A stretch of DNA of 64,000 nucleotides from Pseudomonas sp. MPC6 (GTDB lineage: Bacteria > Pseudomonadota > Gammaproteobacteria > Pseudomonadales > Pseudomonadaceae), in the NCBI RefSeq assembly GCF_006094435.1, contig NZ_CP034783.1, positions 5,731,001 through 5,795,000 on the forward strand. Reading direction: 5' to 3'. Below, piece by piece: positions 28,297 to 38,281 of this stretch (position 1 is the first letter of the stretch; every line of letters begins with the position of its first letter). A program made the translations under genes and the position numbers. Under the pieces are notes generated by a model that worked only from the letters and a program-made list of their open reading frames with translations, was not told where the DNA came from and made no database searches.

Positions 28297-29766
28297 CTAT
28301 TTCTTATCGCGGCGCTTCTTGTCGGCCTTCTTGTGGTGCGACATCATGCGGCGCTTCTTGTTGACCTGACGGTCGGTGAGCGAGTTCTTGTTACCTTCGT
28401 ACGGGTTCTCGCCACCCTTGAACTCGATGCGGATCGGCGTACCGACCAGCTTCAAGACACGACGGTAAGTGTTTTCCAGGTAACGGACGTAAGACTTCGG
28501 CACCTTCTCGATCTGGTTACCGTGGATCACGATGATCGGCGGGTTCGCACCACCCAAGTGGGCATAACGCAGCTTGATCCGACGGTTGTTGACCATCGGC
28601 GGCGCGTGTTCACCGACCGCATCTTCCAGAATCGTGGTCAGGCGGTTCGTTGGCCAGCGGGTGACCGCAGACTTGAACGAGTTCTGTACGGAGGCGTAGA
28701 GGTTACCCACGCCGGTGCCGTGCAGCGCCGAGATGAAGTGAATGTCGGCGTAGTCAACGAAGAACAGTCGACGTTGCAGCTCGACCTTGACGAAGTCGCG
28801 CTCGCTCGGCGTCATGCCGTCCCACTTGTTGATCGCGATCACCAGCGCACGACCCGACTCAATGGCGAAGCCCAGCAGGTTGAGATCGTGATCGACCACG
28901 CCTTCGCGGGCGTCCATGACGAAGATCACCACGTTGGCGTCTTTGATTGCCTGCAGGGTCTTGACCACGGAGAATTTTTCGACTTCTTCGTGGATCTTGC
29001 CGCGCTTGCGCACACCGGCGGTGTCGATCAGCGTGTACTTCTCGTCGTTACGCTCGAACGGGATGTAGATACTGTCGCGGGTGGTGCCGGGCTCGTCATA
29101 GACGATGACCCGGTCTTCACCGAGCATGCGGTTGACCAGGGTCGACTTGCCGACGTTCGGGCGGCCGATGATGGCGATCTTGATCCCGTCTTTTTCGCTC
29201 GGGCCAGGAATGCGCTTGGCTTCCTCGCCTTCGGCAACGATCTCTTCCTCGCCTTCTTCCAGCTCGTCATCGTCTTTCGGGAAGTCGCTCAGGGCGATTT
29301 CCAGCATCTGGGTGATGCCACGGCCATGTGCACCGGCGATCGGGATCGCGTGGCCCATGCCCAACGGGGCGAATTCGGCGCGGGCCATTTCCGGGTCGAT
29401 GTTATCGACCTTGTTGGCAACCACGTAGGAACGCTTGTTACGTTTGCGCAAATGCTCGGCGATCATCTGGTCGGCGGCGGTGAAACCGGCCTTGGCATCT
29501 ACCAGGAATAGAACGACATCCGCTTCTTCAATGGCCAGCAGCGACTGCTCGGCCATTTTTTCGTCCATACCGTGCTCGTCACCGGAGATACCGCCGGTGT
29601 CGACCAGAATGTAGGAACGCCCTTGCCACTTGGCCTCACCGTATTGGCGATCACGGGTCAGACCGGACAAGTCGCCGACGATGGCGTCGCGAGTCCTGGT
29701 CAGGCGGTTGAACAAGGTGGACTTGCCGACGTTCGGTCGGCCCACCAGGGCGATTACGGGAACCAT
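28297..29766 (-). CDS. der: Ribosome-associated GTPase Der (EngA)
   Basis: Der is an essential GTPase of 50S ribosome assembly. The 489-residue product has two complete G domains: [14 protein letters not shown] with DTGG (domain 1, about residues 9-60) and [14 protein letters not shown] with DTAG and NKWD (domain 2, about 200-320), joined by an acidic linker ([15 protein letters not shown], about 160-180). A KH-like C-terminal domain ends in a lysine-rich tail. ATG at 29766 gives [13 protein letters not shown], the standard start. It is the last gene of the run that begins at iscR. Confidence 0.97.
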   Translation of the reverse strand: MVPVIALVGRPNVGKSTLFNRLTRTRDAIVGDLSGLTRDRQYGEAKWQGRSYILVDTGGISGDEHGMDEKMAEQSLLAIEEADVVLFLVDAKAGFTAADQMIAEHLRKRNKRSYVVANKVDNIDPEMARAEFAPLGMGHAIPIAGAHGRGITQMLEIALSDFPKDDDELEEGEEEIVAEGEEAKRIPGPSEKDGIKIAIIGRPNVGKSTLVNRMLGEDRVIVYDEPGTTRDSIYIPFERNDEKYTLIDTAGVRKRGKIHEEVEKFSVVKTLQAIKDANVVIFVMDAREGVVDHDLNLLGFAIESGRALVIAINKWDGMTPSERDFVKVELQRRLFFVDYADIHFISALHGTGVGNLYASVQNSFKSAVTRWPTNRLTTILEDAVGEHAPPMVNNRRIKLRYAHLGGANPPIIVIHGNQIEKVPKSYVRYLENTYRRVLKLVGTPIRIEFKGGENPYEGNKNSLTDRQVNKKRRMMSHHKKADKKRRDKK

Positions 29767-29801
29767 GCGGCTCTCCACTTCGTTATTTCAGAAAATACAA
29801 A

Positions 29802-29822
29802 AGCCGCTGCTAAGCAGCGGCT
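29802..29822 (-). terminator. Hairpin/terminator between bamB and der
   Basis: A near-perfect palindrome AGCCGCTGCTTAGCAGCGGCT is followed on the minus strand by TTTGTATTTTC. It probably attenuates transcription from bamB into der. Confidence 0.75.
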
Positions 29823-29839
29823 GGTGCTCGGGGCAATCA

Positions 29840-29940
29840 CTGTAGGAGCGGGCTTGCTCGCGAAAAACGCAACGACACCGCGTTTATTCAGACATCAAAC
29901 GTAATCGTTGACGTCCATCGCGAGCAAGCCCGCTCCTACA
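29840..29940. repeat. Inverted REP pair
   Basis: tgtaggagcgggcttgctcg at 29841 and its inverse cgagcaagcccgctcctaca ending at 29940 lie between bamB and der. Confidence 0.9.
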
Positions 29941-29978
29941 AGTGAAGCCGCTTGGGGGTTAAACCCCAAGCATAGTTC

Positions 29979-31130
29979 TTACTTAATGGTCAGGGCTTCC
30001 AGTTTGCCACTGTTGCCATATACATAAATCGTATCACCCACCACCAGCGGACGAGCGCGCAGGCCGTCGCTGTCGATGCGTTCGCGGCCGACGAAACGAC
30101 CGTCCACCTGGCTCAGCAGGTGCAGGTAACCTTCCAGGTCACCGACTGCCACATAGCTGGAGTACACCTCTGGCGCCGACAGTTGACGGCGAGCCAGCGA
30201 ATCGTTGCTCCACAAGGCTGTGGTGGAACGTTCGTCGACGCCTTCAACAGTGCCCGAAGCCAGGCTTACATAGACGCTGCCAAAACCCTGGGCGACACCG
30301 GCATAGCTGGAAGCATCACGCTGCCAGAGCTGGCGACCGCTATCCAGGTCCAGTGCCGCAATGCGACCCTGGTAGCTGGCGACATACAGCGTACTGCCGG
30401 ACAACAACAGGCCACCGTCGATATCGACCACACGCTCCAGTTCCGAACGCCCTTGTGGAATCGCTACACGCTGTTCCCACACCGGCACGCCGTTGGAAAT
30501 ATCGAGCGCGACCACTTTGCCGGTCGACAGGCCAGCCACCGCGAGGCGGTTGGTGACGATCGGTGCACTGGTGCCGCGCAGGGTCAGGACCGCTGGCGTG
30601 CTGTCATACAACCAGCGTTGGGTGCCGGTGGCGGCATCCAGGCCGATCAGACGGTCGTCCTGAGTCTGGACCACTACCACGTCACCGTTGTTGGCCGGCG
30701 GCGCGAGGACTTCACTGGACACGCGAGCGCGCCATTTCTCTTCGCCGCTGCTGGCGTCCAGGGCAACGATTTCACCCTTGAGCGTACCGATCGTGAGCAA
30801 CCCGTAAGCCACGCCAACGGCGCCGGAAACAGGCAGATCGAGATCTTTCTCCCATTTGACGTTGCCGTTGCTGCGATCCAGCGCCATCACCTCACCGGTG
30901 ACGTCGGCGGCATAGATGGTATCGCCATCGATCGCCGGCACCAGCATGTTGTAGGTTTCGCCCTGACCGTCACCGATCGAACGACTCCACTGCTTTTGCA
31001 GAACCACCTCTTCCTTGAAGTCGGTCAACTCGGCCGGCGGCAGTTCTTTCTTGCTGTTGCTGCTGCAACCCGCGGCCAGTACGGCCAGAGCCAGCAATGC
31101 TGCATGTTTCCAACGAATCACGTCACGCAT
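29979..31130 (-). CDS. bamB: Outer-membrane protein assembly factor BamB
   Basis: BamB is the beta-propeller lipoprotein of the BAM complex that inserts outer-membrane barrels. The 383-residue product has a lipoprotein signal ending in LAAGC (cysteine about residue 19) and repeated PQQ-like blades (for example TIYAADVTGEVMALDRSNG and GLDAATGTQRW). The ATG at 31130 overlaps the stop of yfgM by eight bases, indicating coupled translation. Upstream in-frame codons fall inside yfgM and were not used. Confidence 0.95.
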   Translation of the reverse strand: MRDVIRWKHAALLALAVLAAGCSSNSKKELPPAELTDFKEEVVLQKQWSRSIGDGQGETYNMLVPAIDGDTIYAADVTGEVMALDRSNGNVKWEKDLDLPVSGAVGVAYGLLTIGTLKGEIVALDASSGEEKWRARVSSEVLAPPANNGDVVVVQTQDDRLIGLDAATGTQRWLYDSTPAVLTLRGTSAPIVTNRLAVAGLSTGKVVALDISNGVPVWEQRVAIPQGRSELERVVDIDGGLLLSGSTLYVASYQGRIAALDLDSGRQLWQRDASSYAGVAQGFGSVYVSLASGTVEGVDERSTTALWSNDSLARRQLSAPEVYSSYVAVGDLEGYLHLLSQVDGRFVGRERIDSDGLRARPLVVGDTIYVYGNSGKLEALTIK

Positions 31131-31764
31131 CCCCTTTGGCCAGGTCGTCCAGCTTGATTTGTAGGCCGCCGACTGCCGCTTCATCCGACAGTGCCGCCTT
31201 GGCTTTCTGATACGCCGCATTCGCTTCGTCGGCACGACCCAACTGCACCAGCAGGTCGCCCTTGAGTTCCTCGCGAGTAGCCAGGAAAGCGGTATCGGCA
31301 TCGCCTTCGAGCAGTTTCAGGGCTTCATCGGCCTTGTCCTGCGCGGCCAGCACCTGCGCCAGGCGCTGACGGGCGATTTCGCCCAGTGCCGGGTTGGCCG
31401 GTTTGGCGACGATGGCTTTGAGCTCGGTGGCCGCGTCATCCAGCTTGCCGCTGTCGACCGCGACTTTCGCCACGAACAGGCTGCCGTACTGCGCGTAGGC
31501 GCTGCCGCCGAATTCGCTGTTGAGCTTGCCGGCCAGGTCCGAAACACGGGCGGCATCAGGCTTGCCGCTTGGCGTCAGCGTGGTTTCCAGCAACTGCTGA
31601 TAGAGAATCGAGGCGCCTTGCGACTGATTGCTCTGATACTTCTGCCAGGCCTGCCAGCCGAACACGATGACCAGCGCCAACAGGCCGCCAGTCACCAGGG
31701 GCTTACCGTTGCGTGTCCACCAGTCCTTCAAATCCGCCAGCTGTTCGTCTTCGGTACTCGACAC
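31123..31764 (-). CDS. yfgM: YfgM family TPR protein (ancillary SecYEG subunit)
   Basis: The 213-residue protein has a short cytoplasmic start (STEDEQLADLKDWWTRNG), a single transmembrane helix (about residues 22-38, GGLLALVIVFGWQAW) and periplasmic TPR-like helices. E. coli YfgM associates with the Sec translocon and the chaperone PpiD. The position immediately before bamB and after hisS is conserved in gammaproteobacteria. Confidence 0.92.
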   Translation of the reverse strand: MSSTEDEQLADLKDWWTRNGKPLVTGGLLALVIVFGWQAWQKYQSNQSQGASILYQQLLETTLTPSGKPDAARVSDLAGKLNSEFGGSAYAQYGSLFVAKVAVDSGKLDDAATELKAIVAKPANPALGEIARQRLAQVLAAQDKADEALKLLEGDADTAFLATREELKGDLLVQLGRADEANAAYQKAKAALSDEAAVGGLQIKLDDLAKGDA

Positions 31765-31804
31765 CCCAATACTCCTTAATCGCTAAATCGGCTGTTTGAC
31801 AGCT

Positions 31805-33094
31805 TCAACCCTGCACGATGCAGGTGGCCAGGTGTGCGGCAAGCGCATCCCAGGCAACGCTTTGTTGTTCGCCCTGGCCACGCAGGGGTTTGAAACCTAC
31901 CACTTGCTGGGCCATTTCGTCGTCGCCGAGGATCAGCGCGTACAACGCACCGCTCTTGTCGGCTTTCTTGAACTGGCTTTTGAAGCTGCCGGCACCGGCA
32001 TTGACTTGCAGGCGCAGGTTGGGCAATTGGTCACGCACCCGCTCGGCCAGAGCCAAGCCGGCCAGCTCGGCTTCTTCACCGAAGGCACAGAGGTAGACGT
32101 CGACCTGACGGGAGATCTCTTCCGGGATCTGCTCCAGGGTTTCAAGCAACAACACCAGGCGCTCGATGCCCATGGCGAAACCGACGCCAGGGGTCGGCTT
32201 GCCGCCCATCTGCTCGACCAGGCCGTCGTAACGACCACCGGCACACACGGTGCCCTGGGCGCCCAACTTGTCGGTGACCCATTCGAAAACGGTCTTGCTG
32301 TAATAATCCAGCCCGCGCACCAGCTTCGGGTTGATCACGTAGGGAATGCCGGCGGCGTCCAGGCGAGCCCTGAGGCCCTCGAAGTGCACGCGGGATTCTT
32401 CGTCGAGGTAGTCGGCCATTTTCGGCGCGTCCACCAGTACCGCTTGGGTGTCGGCGTTCTTGGTGTCCAGCACCCGCAGCGGGTTGGTCTTCAGACGGCG
32501 TTGGCTGTCTTCGTCCAGCTTGTCCAGGTGTGCCGAGAGGAACTCGACCAATGCTTCGCGATAACGGCCGCGGGACTCGGCGGTGCCCAGGCTGTTGAGC
32601 TCGAGCTTGACCGCGTCACGGATGCCCAGCTCGCCCCACAGGCGCCAGGTCAGCACGATCAGCTCGGCATCGATGTCCGGACCGTCGAGATTGAATACTT
32701 CGCAACCGATCTGGTGGAACTGGCGATAACGGCCTTTTTGCGGACGTTCGTGGCGGAACATCGGGCCGATGTACCAGAGTTTCTGCACCTGGCCACCGCC
32801 GGTGATGCCATGTTCCAGCACCGCGCGCACGCAGGCCGCCGTGCCTTCGGGGCGCAGGGTCAGGGAGTCGCCGTTGCGGTCGTCGAAGGTGTACATTTCT
32901 TTTTCGACGATGTCGGTCACTTCACCGATGGAGCGCTTGAACAGCTCGGTGAACTCGACGATCGGCATGCGGATCTGCTTGTAACCGTAGTTATCCAGCA
33001 AACGCGAGACGGTGCCCTCGAAATGACGCCACAGGGGCGTCTGTTCGGGCAGGATATCGTTCATGCCACGGATGGCTTGCAGGGACTTGCTCAC
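31805..33094 (-). CDS. hisS: Histidyl-tRNA synthetase
   Basis: A class II aminoacyl-tRNA synthetase charging tRNA-His. The 429-residue product starts [16 protein letters not shown]. It has motif 2 around [19 protein letters not shown] (about residues 108-126), the histidine-specific loops [15 protein letters not shown] (about 257-271) and [13 protein letters not shown] (about 284-296), motif 3 GFAMGIERL, and a C-terminal anticodon-binding domain. It lies between ispG and yfgM, 37 and 40 bases apart. Confidence 0.97.
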   Translation of the reverse strand: MSKSLQAIRGMNDILPEQTPLWRHFEGTVSRLLDNYGYKQIRMPIVEFTELFKRSIGEVTDIVEKEMYTFDDRNGDSLTLRPEGTAACVRAVLEHGITGGGQVQKLWYIGPMFRHERPQKGRYRQFHQIGCEVFNLDGPDIDAELIVLTWRLWGELGIRDAVKLELNSLGTAESRGRYREALVEFLSAHLDKLDEDSQRRLKTNPLRVLDTKNADTQAVLVDAPKMADYLDEESRVHFEGLRARLDAAGIPYVINPKLVRGLDYYSKTVFEWVTDKLGAQGTVCAGGRYDGLVEQMGGKPTPGVGFAMGIERLVLLLETLEQIPEEISRQVDVYLCAFGEEAELAGLALAERVRDQLPNLRLQVNAGAGSFKSQFKKADKSGALYALILGDDEMAQQVVGFKPLRGQGEQQSVAWDALAAHLATCIVQG

Positions 33095-33131
33095 TTTAAA
33101 TCCTTAAATTCGTTCAGCGCTTCAGTCGGGC

Positions 33132-34241
33132 TTAGCCACGCGCGATAACAGCAGCGTCGGCTTCGACCTTTTCGGCCGCTTTCTGGCGGATCAAGCGTTC
33201 CAGCTCATCCACCAGATTGTCATTCGTCAGTTTCTGCGACGGCTTGCCGTCGATGTAAATCAGGTTTGGCGTGCCGCCAGTCAAGCCGATATGGGCTTCC
33301 TTGGCTTCGCCCGGCCCGTTGACCACACAGCCGATGACCGCGACATCCAGCGGCACCAGCAGGTCTTCGAGGCGCCCTTCCAGTTCGTTCATGGTCTTGA
33401 CCACATCGAAGTTCTGCCGCGAGCAACTCGGGCAGGCGATGAAGTTGATGCCACGGGAACGCAGGTGCAGGGATTTGAGAATGTCGTAGCCGACTTTCAC
33501 TTCCTCGACCGGGTCGGCCGCCAACGAGATGCGGATAGTATCGCCAATCCCTTCGGCGAGCAGCATACCGAGGCCCACGGCGGATTTCACCGTGCCTGAA
33601 CGCAAACCACCGGCTTCGGTGATGCCCAGGTGCAGCGGCTGGACGATTTCCTTGGCCAGCAAGCGGTAGGCAGCCACGGCCATGAACACGTCGGAGGCTT
33701 TCACGCTGACCTTGAAGTCCTGGAAATTCAGGCGCTCGAGGTGCTCGACGTGGCGCAACGCAGACTCGACCAGCGCGGCCGGGGTCGGCTCGCCGTATTT
33801 CTTTTGCAGGTCTTTTTCCAGGGAGCCGGCGTTGACGCCGATCCGGATCGGAATCCCGCGATCACGGGCCGCATTGACCACGGCGCGCACCCGGTCTTCG
33901 CGACCGATGTTGCCCGGGTTGATCCGCAGGCAGTCAACGCCCAGTTCGGCGACGCGCAGCGCGATCTTGTAGTCGAAGTGGATGTCGGCCACCAAGGGCA
34001 CCTTGACCAGCTGCTTGATCTTGCCGAACGCTTCGGCGGCGTCCATATCCGGTACGGAAATCCGCACGATATCGACGCCGGCGGCTTCCAGGCGGTTGAT
34101 CTGGGCCACGGTGGCGGCCACGTCATTGGTGTCGCTGTTGGTCATGCTCTGCACAGCGATAGGTGCATCGCCGCCCACAGGCACGTTACCGACCCAGATC
34201 TTGCGGGATTCGCGACGTTTGATTGGAGATTCGCCGTGCAT
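33132..34241 (-). CDS. ispG: 4-hydroxy-3-methylbut-2-en-1-yl diphosphate synthase IspG
   Basis: IspG is the [4Fe-4S] enzyme forming HMBPP in the MEP isoprenoid pathway. The 369-residue protein shows the TIM-barrel start ([19 protein letters not shown]) and the cluster cysteines in [13 protein letters not shown] (about residues 266-278) and [13 protein letters not shown] (about 305-317). It depends on Fe-S assembly, which is encoded by the isc genes further upstream in the same run of minus-strand genes. It is four bases from the rodZ stop. Confidence 0.97.
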   Translation of the reverse strand: MHGESPIKRRESRKIWVGNVPVGGDAPIAVQSMTNSDTNDVAATVAQINRLEAAGVDIVRISVPDMDAAEAFGKIKQLVKVPLVADIHFDYKIALRVAELGVDCLRINPGNIGREDRVRAVVNAARDRGIPIRIGVNAGSLEKDLQKKYGEPTPAALVESALRHVEHLERLNFQDFKVSVKASDVFMAVAAYRLLAKEIVQPLHLGITEAGGLRSGTVKSAVGLGMLLAEGIGDTIRISLAADPVEEVKVGYDILKSLHLRSRGINFIACPSCSRQNFDVVKTMNELEGRLEDLLVPLDVAVIGCVVNGPGEAKEAHIGLTGGTPNLIYIDGKPSQKLTNDNLVDELERLIRQKAAEKVEADAAVIARG

Positions 34242-34244
34242 GAC

Positions 34245-35261
34245 TTATTGACCCAACTTCAGGCGAGCAGTCTCGCCACTGGTGAACGGAGCGGCATCAA
34301 CCACCTGCCCGTTGTAACTGACCTGCGCGCCACGGGCATAGCCCAGGCGCACGGTGAACGGCGGCTTGCCACTGACGGAAACGTTTTCGCCTTTGCGCTT
34401 GAGACCACTCAACAGCACCTTGCCGGTACCGTCGGTGACTTGCGTCCAGCAATCGGCGGTGTAACGCAGTTGAACCTGGCCCTGGCCGGCCACCGCAGCC
34501 GCCGCGACTGGCGCCGGAACGGTCGGCGCCACCGGCGCGGTCACTACCGGTGCCGGTACCGCGGGAACAGCGGGCCCTGGCGTTGCCGGCGTGGCGACAA
34601 CTGGCGCGGTGCTGCGCGCCGGTGCGGCGGGCGCCGGAGTAGCGGGTACGGTGGCTTCAGCGGCGGTCGAGGCGTCAGCCGAAGTCTCGGCCTGCGGCAA
34701 GGCGAGCGCGGTCGCGCCTTCAGCCTCGCCCTGCGCGACGGCCTGGTCTTCCGGCTCGTCCAGCGGATGGATCTGGGTCGTGCCGTCGGCGCCTTCGACT
34801 TCGACGTGTTCCGGGCTCAGAGTGACCGGCTCCTTGGTGCGCGACGACGTCTGATCCTGCCACCAGATAAATCCGCCACCGATCACCGCGATCAGCAACA
34901 ACAGGCTGACAATCCGCAAAATGGTGTGGGACACCCGGACCGGCTCTTCGATACGACCCAGGCTGTGAACGGCGCTGCCTTGGGAATCGGTGCCGGTGGA
35001 CTGGTCGAACTGTTGCACCAGCACGGTTTGATCCATGCCCAGCAATTTGGCGTAGGCGCGGATGTAACCGCGGGCAAAGGTATGCCCCGGCAGCTTGTCG
35101 AACGCGCCGGCTTCCAGATTGCCCAGGGAATTGACGGTGAGGTTGAGCTTGAGGGCCACTTCGGCCAGCGACCAGCCATTGCTTTCGCGAGCCTGGCGCA
35201 ATGTATCACCGGGATTTACGCGATTCGCTGCTACAACTTCGGGATGCACCGCTTTCATCAT
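34245..35261 (-). CDS. rodZ: Cytoskeleton protein RodZ
   Basis: RodZ links MreB filaments to the cell-wall elongation machinery. The 338-residue protein has an N-terminal Xre-type helix-turn-helix (about residues 18-80, LRQARESNGWSLAEVALKLN), a single transmembrane helix (about 113-132, LRIVSLLLLIAVIGGGFIWW), a long Ala/Pro/Val-rich periplasmic linker (about 190-265), and a C-terminal DUF4115 beta domain (QLRYTADCWTQVTDGTGKVL). ATGATG at 35261 overlaps the pilW stop by four bases. Confidence 0.94.
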   Translation of the reverse strand: MMKAVHPEVVAANRVNPGDTLRQARESNGWSLAEVALKLNLTVNSLGNLEAGAFDKLPGHTFARGYIRAYAKLLGMDQTVLVQQFDQSTGTDSQGSAVHSLGRIEEPVRVSHTILRIVSLLLLIAVIGGGFIWWQDQTSSRTKEPVTLSPEHVEVEGADGTTQIHPLDEPEDQAVAQGEAEGATALALPQAETSADASTAAEATVPATPAPAAPARSTAPVVATPATPGPAVPAVPAPVVTAPVAPTVPAPVAAAAVAGQGQVQLRYTADCWTQVTDGTGKVLLSGLKRKGENVSVSGKPPFTVRLGYARGAQVSYNGQVVDAAPFTSGETARLKLGQ

Positions 35262-36016
35262 TGCTCCGACAGGTATTGCTGATATTCCGGCGTACCGGGA
35301 TAGAGTCGTTTTAGTTGCAGGCCAAAACTGGCAGCCTTGTCGCGATCTTGGAACACTTTTGCCAGCCGGACGCCGAGCAATAGACTACGTGCATTTTGCT
35401 CGGTGAGCTGGCTGAAACGGTCGTAATAGTCACGCGCGGGCACATAATGCCTGTCTTCGTAAGACAACTCAGCCATTTCCAGCAAGGCACGTGGTTGTTG
35501 GCGATTCAAGCGCAGGGCTTTTTCCAGTTGTTGCTGGGCCAGGTCACGCTGGCCCAGCTTGGAAGCGGTCATGCCCAGGTTTTCGAAGACTCGCGAACGC
35601 TCAGGATACAGGGTATCGGCGGCGGCCTGCTCGAAGCGCTCGTAAGACTCTTTGTAACGTTTCTGTTCGAAAAGAAAACTGCCGTAGTTATTGAGGATTC
35701 GCGCATCGTCGGGACGGCCGGACAGCGCCTTGCGAAAATGCTGGTCGGCCAGTTCCGGCTCCATCTCGGCCTGGAACACCAGCCCCAGCGCCGCATTGGC
35801 GTCGGGGTCCGAGCTGTCCAGTTCCAAGGCCTTTTTCAGCGGCACCTTGGCGCGTTCGGTCATGCCCTGTTGCAGGTAGCCGAGCCCCAATTGCACATAG
35901 GCGACCCGCGCTTCATCACGGCCCTTGCTGGTCTTCATCGGGTTGAAATCGCCCGACAGGACACAACCAGTACACAGACTGGCCAGCAGCAACAGCAGCG
36001 CTAAGCGCAGGGACAT
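35258..36016 (-). CDS. pilW: Type IV pilus biogenesis lipoprotein PilW (PilF-like)
   Basis: An outer-membrane pilotin with TPR repeats that places and multimerises the PilQ secretin. The 252-residue product has a lipoprotein signal (LALLLLLASLCTGC, cysteine about residue 18) and about six TPR units (for example AYVQLGLGYLQQGMTERAKV and DPDANAALGLVFQ). Pseudomonas aeruginosa calls this gene pilF. It overlaps rodZ by four bases and follows rlmN by 12 bases, its conserved setting. Confidence 0.93.
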   Translation of the reverse strand: MSLRLALLLLLASLCTGCVLSGDFNPMKTSKGRDEARVAYVQLGLGYLQQGMTERAKVPLKKALELDSSDPDANAALGLVFQAEMEPELADQHFRKALSGRPDDARILNNYGSFLFEQKRYKESYERFEQAAADTLYPERSRVFENLGMTASKLGQRDLAQQQLEKALRLNRQQPRALLEMAELSYEDRHYVPARDYYDRFSQLTEQNARSLLLGVRLAKVFQDRDKAASFGLQLKRLYPGTPEYQQYLSEQ

Positions 36017-36028
36017 AGAGATCCTCTC

Positions 36029-37177
36029 TTAATTATTGTTCGCAGCGTTCTGTGCCATATCGTTTTCGGCGCTCAACTCGCGCACGGCGATATAACGTTC
36101 GCTACGACGGGTGCGATCCAGCACCTGCCCTACCAATTGGCCACACGCGGCATCGATGTCTTCGCCGCGGGTGGTGCGCACGGTGACATTGAAGCCGGCA
36201 TGGTGAAGCTGATCCTGGAAACGACGAATCGCGTTATTGCTCGGACGCTCGTAACCGGAATGCGGGAACGGGTTGAACGGAATCAGGTTGATCTTGCACG
36301 GGATGTTCTTGAGCAGTTCGATCATCTCGACCGCGTGCTCGACCTTGTCGTTGATGTCCTTGAGCAAGGTGTACTCGATGGTCAGCACGCGCTTCTCGCC
36401 CAGGGACGACATGTAGCGCTGGCACGATTCAAGCAGCATCTTCAGTGGATACTTCTTGTTGATCGGCACCAACTGGTTACGCAATGCGTCATTCGGCGCG
36501 TGCAGGGACAACGCCAGGGACACGTCGATGTGCTTGGACAGCTCATCGATCATCGGCACCACGCCCGACGTGGACAGGGTCACGCGGCGCTTGGAGATGC
36601 CATAGCCGAGGTCATCCATCATCAGGTGCATGGCGGCCACGACGTTGTCGAAGTTCAGCAGCGGCTCACCCATGCCCATCATCACCACGTTGGTGATGGC
36701 ACGGTCGGCGGTCGCCGGGATGCTGCCGAACGATTTATTGGCAATCCACACCTGGCCGATGACTTCGGCGGCGGTGAGGTTGCTGTTGAAACCTTGCTTG
36801 CCGGTGGAGCAGAAACTGCAATCCAGGGCACAGCCTGCCTGGGACGAAACGCACAACGTGCCGCGTTTGCCCTGGGGAATGTACACGGTCTCGACGCAGC
36901 TGCCGGACGCCACGCGCACCACCCATTTACGGGTGCCGTCGGTGGAGATGTCCTCGCTGACGACTTCCGGACCGCGAACTTCGGCAATCACCTTGAGCTT
37001 GTCGCGCAGGGCCTTGCTGACGTTAGTCATGGCGTCGAAATCATCGACGCCAAGGTGGTGAATCCATTTCATTACCTGACCGGCACGGAAACGCTTCTCC
37101 CCGATTGAGTCGAAGAATTTTTCCATTTCCAGCTGAGTCAGACCCAGCAGGTTAGTTTTAACAGTCGATGTAGTCAT
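36029..37177 (-). CDS. rlmN: Dual-specificity rRNA/tRNA adenine-C2 methyltransferase RlmN
   Basis: This radical SAM enzyme methylates A2503 of 23S rRNA and A37 of some tRNAs. The 382-residue protein has the [4Fe-4S] motif [15 protein letters not shown] (CxxxCxxC, about residues 111-118), the methyl-carrying cysteines of the family (including [11 protein letters not shown], about residue 350), and [13 protein letters not shown]. Its need for an Fe-S cluster fits its place in the isc gene run. It starts 29 bases after ndk. Confidence 0.97.
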   Translation of the reverse strand: MTTSTVKTNLLGLTQLEMEKFFDSIGEKRFRAGQVMKWIHHLGVDDFDAMTNVSKALRDKLKVIAEVRGPEVVSEDISTDGTRKWVVRVASGSCVETVYIPQGKRGTLCVSSQAGCALDCSFCSTGKQGFNSNLTAAEVIGQVWIANKSFGSIPATADRAITNVVMMGMGEPLLNFDNVVAAMHLMMDDLGYGISKRRVTLSTSGVVPMIDELSKHIDVSLALSLHAPNDALRNQLVPINKKYPLKMLLESCQRYMSSLGEKRVLTIEYTLLKDINDKVEHAVEMIELLKNIPCKINLIPFNPFPHSGYERPSNNAIRRFQDQLHHAGFNVTVRTTRGEDIDAACGQLVGQVLDRTRRSERYIAVRELSAENDMAQNAANNN

Positions 37178-37206
37178 GGATTCACCTTCACTCTTTAAGC
37201 CAATGC

Positions 37207-37632
37207 TTAGCGAGTGGTTACTTCAGTAGCTGCGAAGAAGTACGAGATTTCGCGAGCGGCAGCGGCTTCGGAGTCCGAACCGTGTACAGCGTTGGCGTCG
37301 ATCGAATCAGCGAAGTCAGCGCGGATGGTACCGGCAGCCGCTTCTTTAGGGTTGGTGGCGCCCATCAGCTCACGGTTCAGAGCGATAGCGTTTTCGCCTT
37401 CCAGAACCTGAACGACAACCGGACCGGAGATCATGAAAGCAACCAGGTCGCCGAAGAAACCACGAGCGCTGTGCTCAGCGTAGAAGCCTTCGGCTTCGGC
37501 TTTGGACAGTTGCTTCAGTTTCGAAGCTACAACGCGCAGGCCAGCTTTTTCGAAACGAGTGGTGATCTCGCCGATAACGTTTTTTGCAACAGCGTCAGGC
37601 TTGATGATGGAGAAAGTACGTTGAACAGCCAT
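37207..37632 (-). CDS. ndk: Nucleoside diphosphate kinase
   Basis: Ndk transfers the gamma-phosphate between nucleoside triphosphates and diphosphates. The 141-residue product begins [15 protein letters not shown], has [18 protein letters not shown] (about residues 86-103), and the phosphohistidine in [12 protein letters not shown] (about residue 117). Its length and motifs are standard. A hairpin separates it from iscX, so it may be transcribed partly independently of the isc operon. Confidence 0.97.
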   Translation of the reverse strand: MAVQRTFSIIKPDAVAKNVIGEITTRFEKAGLRVVASKLKQLSKAEAEGFYAEHSARGFFGDLVAFMISGPVVVQVLEGENAIALNRELMGATNPKEAAAGTIRADFADSIDANAVHGSDSEAAAAREISYFFAATEVTTR

Positions 37633-37668
37633 GGTGTAACTCCAGAAACGGTAATTTGTGAAAAATTA

Positions 37669-37691
37669 AACCCGCGAATTATACGCGGGTT
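37669..37691 (-). terminator. Hairpin/terminator between iscX and ndk
   Basis: AACCCGCG and CGCGGGTT pair around a seven-base AT loop; on the minus strand it is followed by TAATTTTTC. The loop contains TATAAT, so an overlapping weak promoter for ndk is possible, but no good -35 is seen. Confidence 0.75.
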
Positions 37692-37724
37692 CTTGGGTAT
37701 TGCCTAACTGCGTGCGGTGCAGAA

Positions 37725-37925
37725 TCAATCGGCTTCTTCGATCCAGGCGGCCTGGATGGCTTCAAGCACCTTCTCGCCACCGCGGGTCGGATCATCGCTG
37801 AACTCCGGCAATGCCAGCACCCACTTGTGCAGATCGACGAAGTTCACATAACGCGGGTCCACTTCCGGCTTCGATTCAGCCAGCTGGATCGCGATTTCCA
37901 GCACATCAACCCATTTCAGACTCAT
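37725..37925 (-). CDS. iscX: Fe-S assembly protein IscX
   Basis: A small acidic protein (66 residues) that binds IscS and modulates cluster synthesis as an iron-responsive adaptor. It has the typical segments LKWVDVLEIAIQLAE and DPRYVNFVDLHKWVLALPEF, and an acidic C-terminus (WIEEAD). It lies 14 bases after fdx, the usual last member of the isc operon. Confidence 0.95.
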   Translation of the reverse strand: MSLKWVDVLEIAIQLAESKPEVDPRYVNFVDLHKWVLALPEFSDDPTRGGEKVLEAIQAAWIEEAD

Positions 37926-37939
37926 GTCGGTTCCTTGAA

Positions 37940-38281
37940 TCAGTGCGGCGCTTCGGCTGCATGGTTGAGCGAGTATTTCGGAATTTCGACCGTCAGGTCT
38001 TCAGTCCCGACGATCGCCTGACAGCCTAGACGCGATTGCGCCTCCAGACCCCAGGCCCGATCAAGAAAGTCTTCTTCCAGTTCATCCGCTTCTTCCAGCG
38101 AGTCGAAACCTTCGCGGATGATGCAGTGGCAGGTGGTGCAGGCGCAGACGCCGCCACAGGCGCTTTCCATCTCGATATGGTGTTCATGGGCCAGCTCGAG
38201 AATGGAGATACCCGGCTCAGCCTCCACAACCATGCCATCCGGGCAAAACTTCTCGTGAGGCAGAAAAATGACCTGCGGCAT
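37940..38281 (-). CDS. fdx: ISC-type [2Fe-2S] ferredoxin
   Basis: The electron donor for Fe-S cluster assembly. The 113-residue protein has the adrenodoxin-type cluster site CGGVCACTTCHCII (about residues 42-55), with the fourth cysteine in RLGCQAIV (about 87). It overlaps the hscA stop by one base and is followed by iscX. Confidence 0.96.
   Translation of the reverse strand: MPQVIFLPHEKFCPDGMVVEAEPGISILELAHEHHIEMESACGGVCACTTCHCIIREGFDSLEEADELEEDFLDRAWGLEAQSRLGCQAIVGTEDLTVEIPKYSLNHAAEAPH

Noticed and set aside
37678..37683. TATAAT in the iscX-ndk hairpin as a dedicated ndk promoter
   Set aside because: No acceptable -35 lies 16-18 bases upstream, and the hexamer is simply the AT loop of the hairpin.
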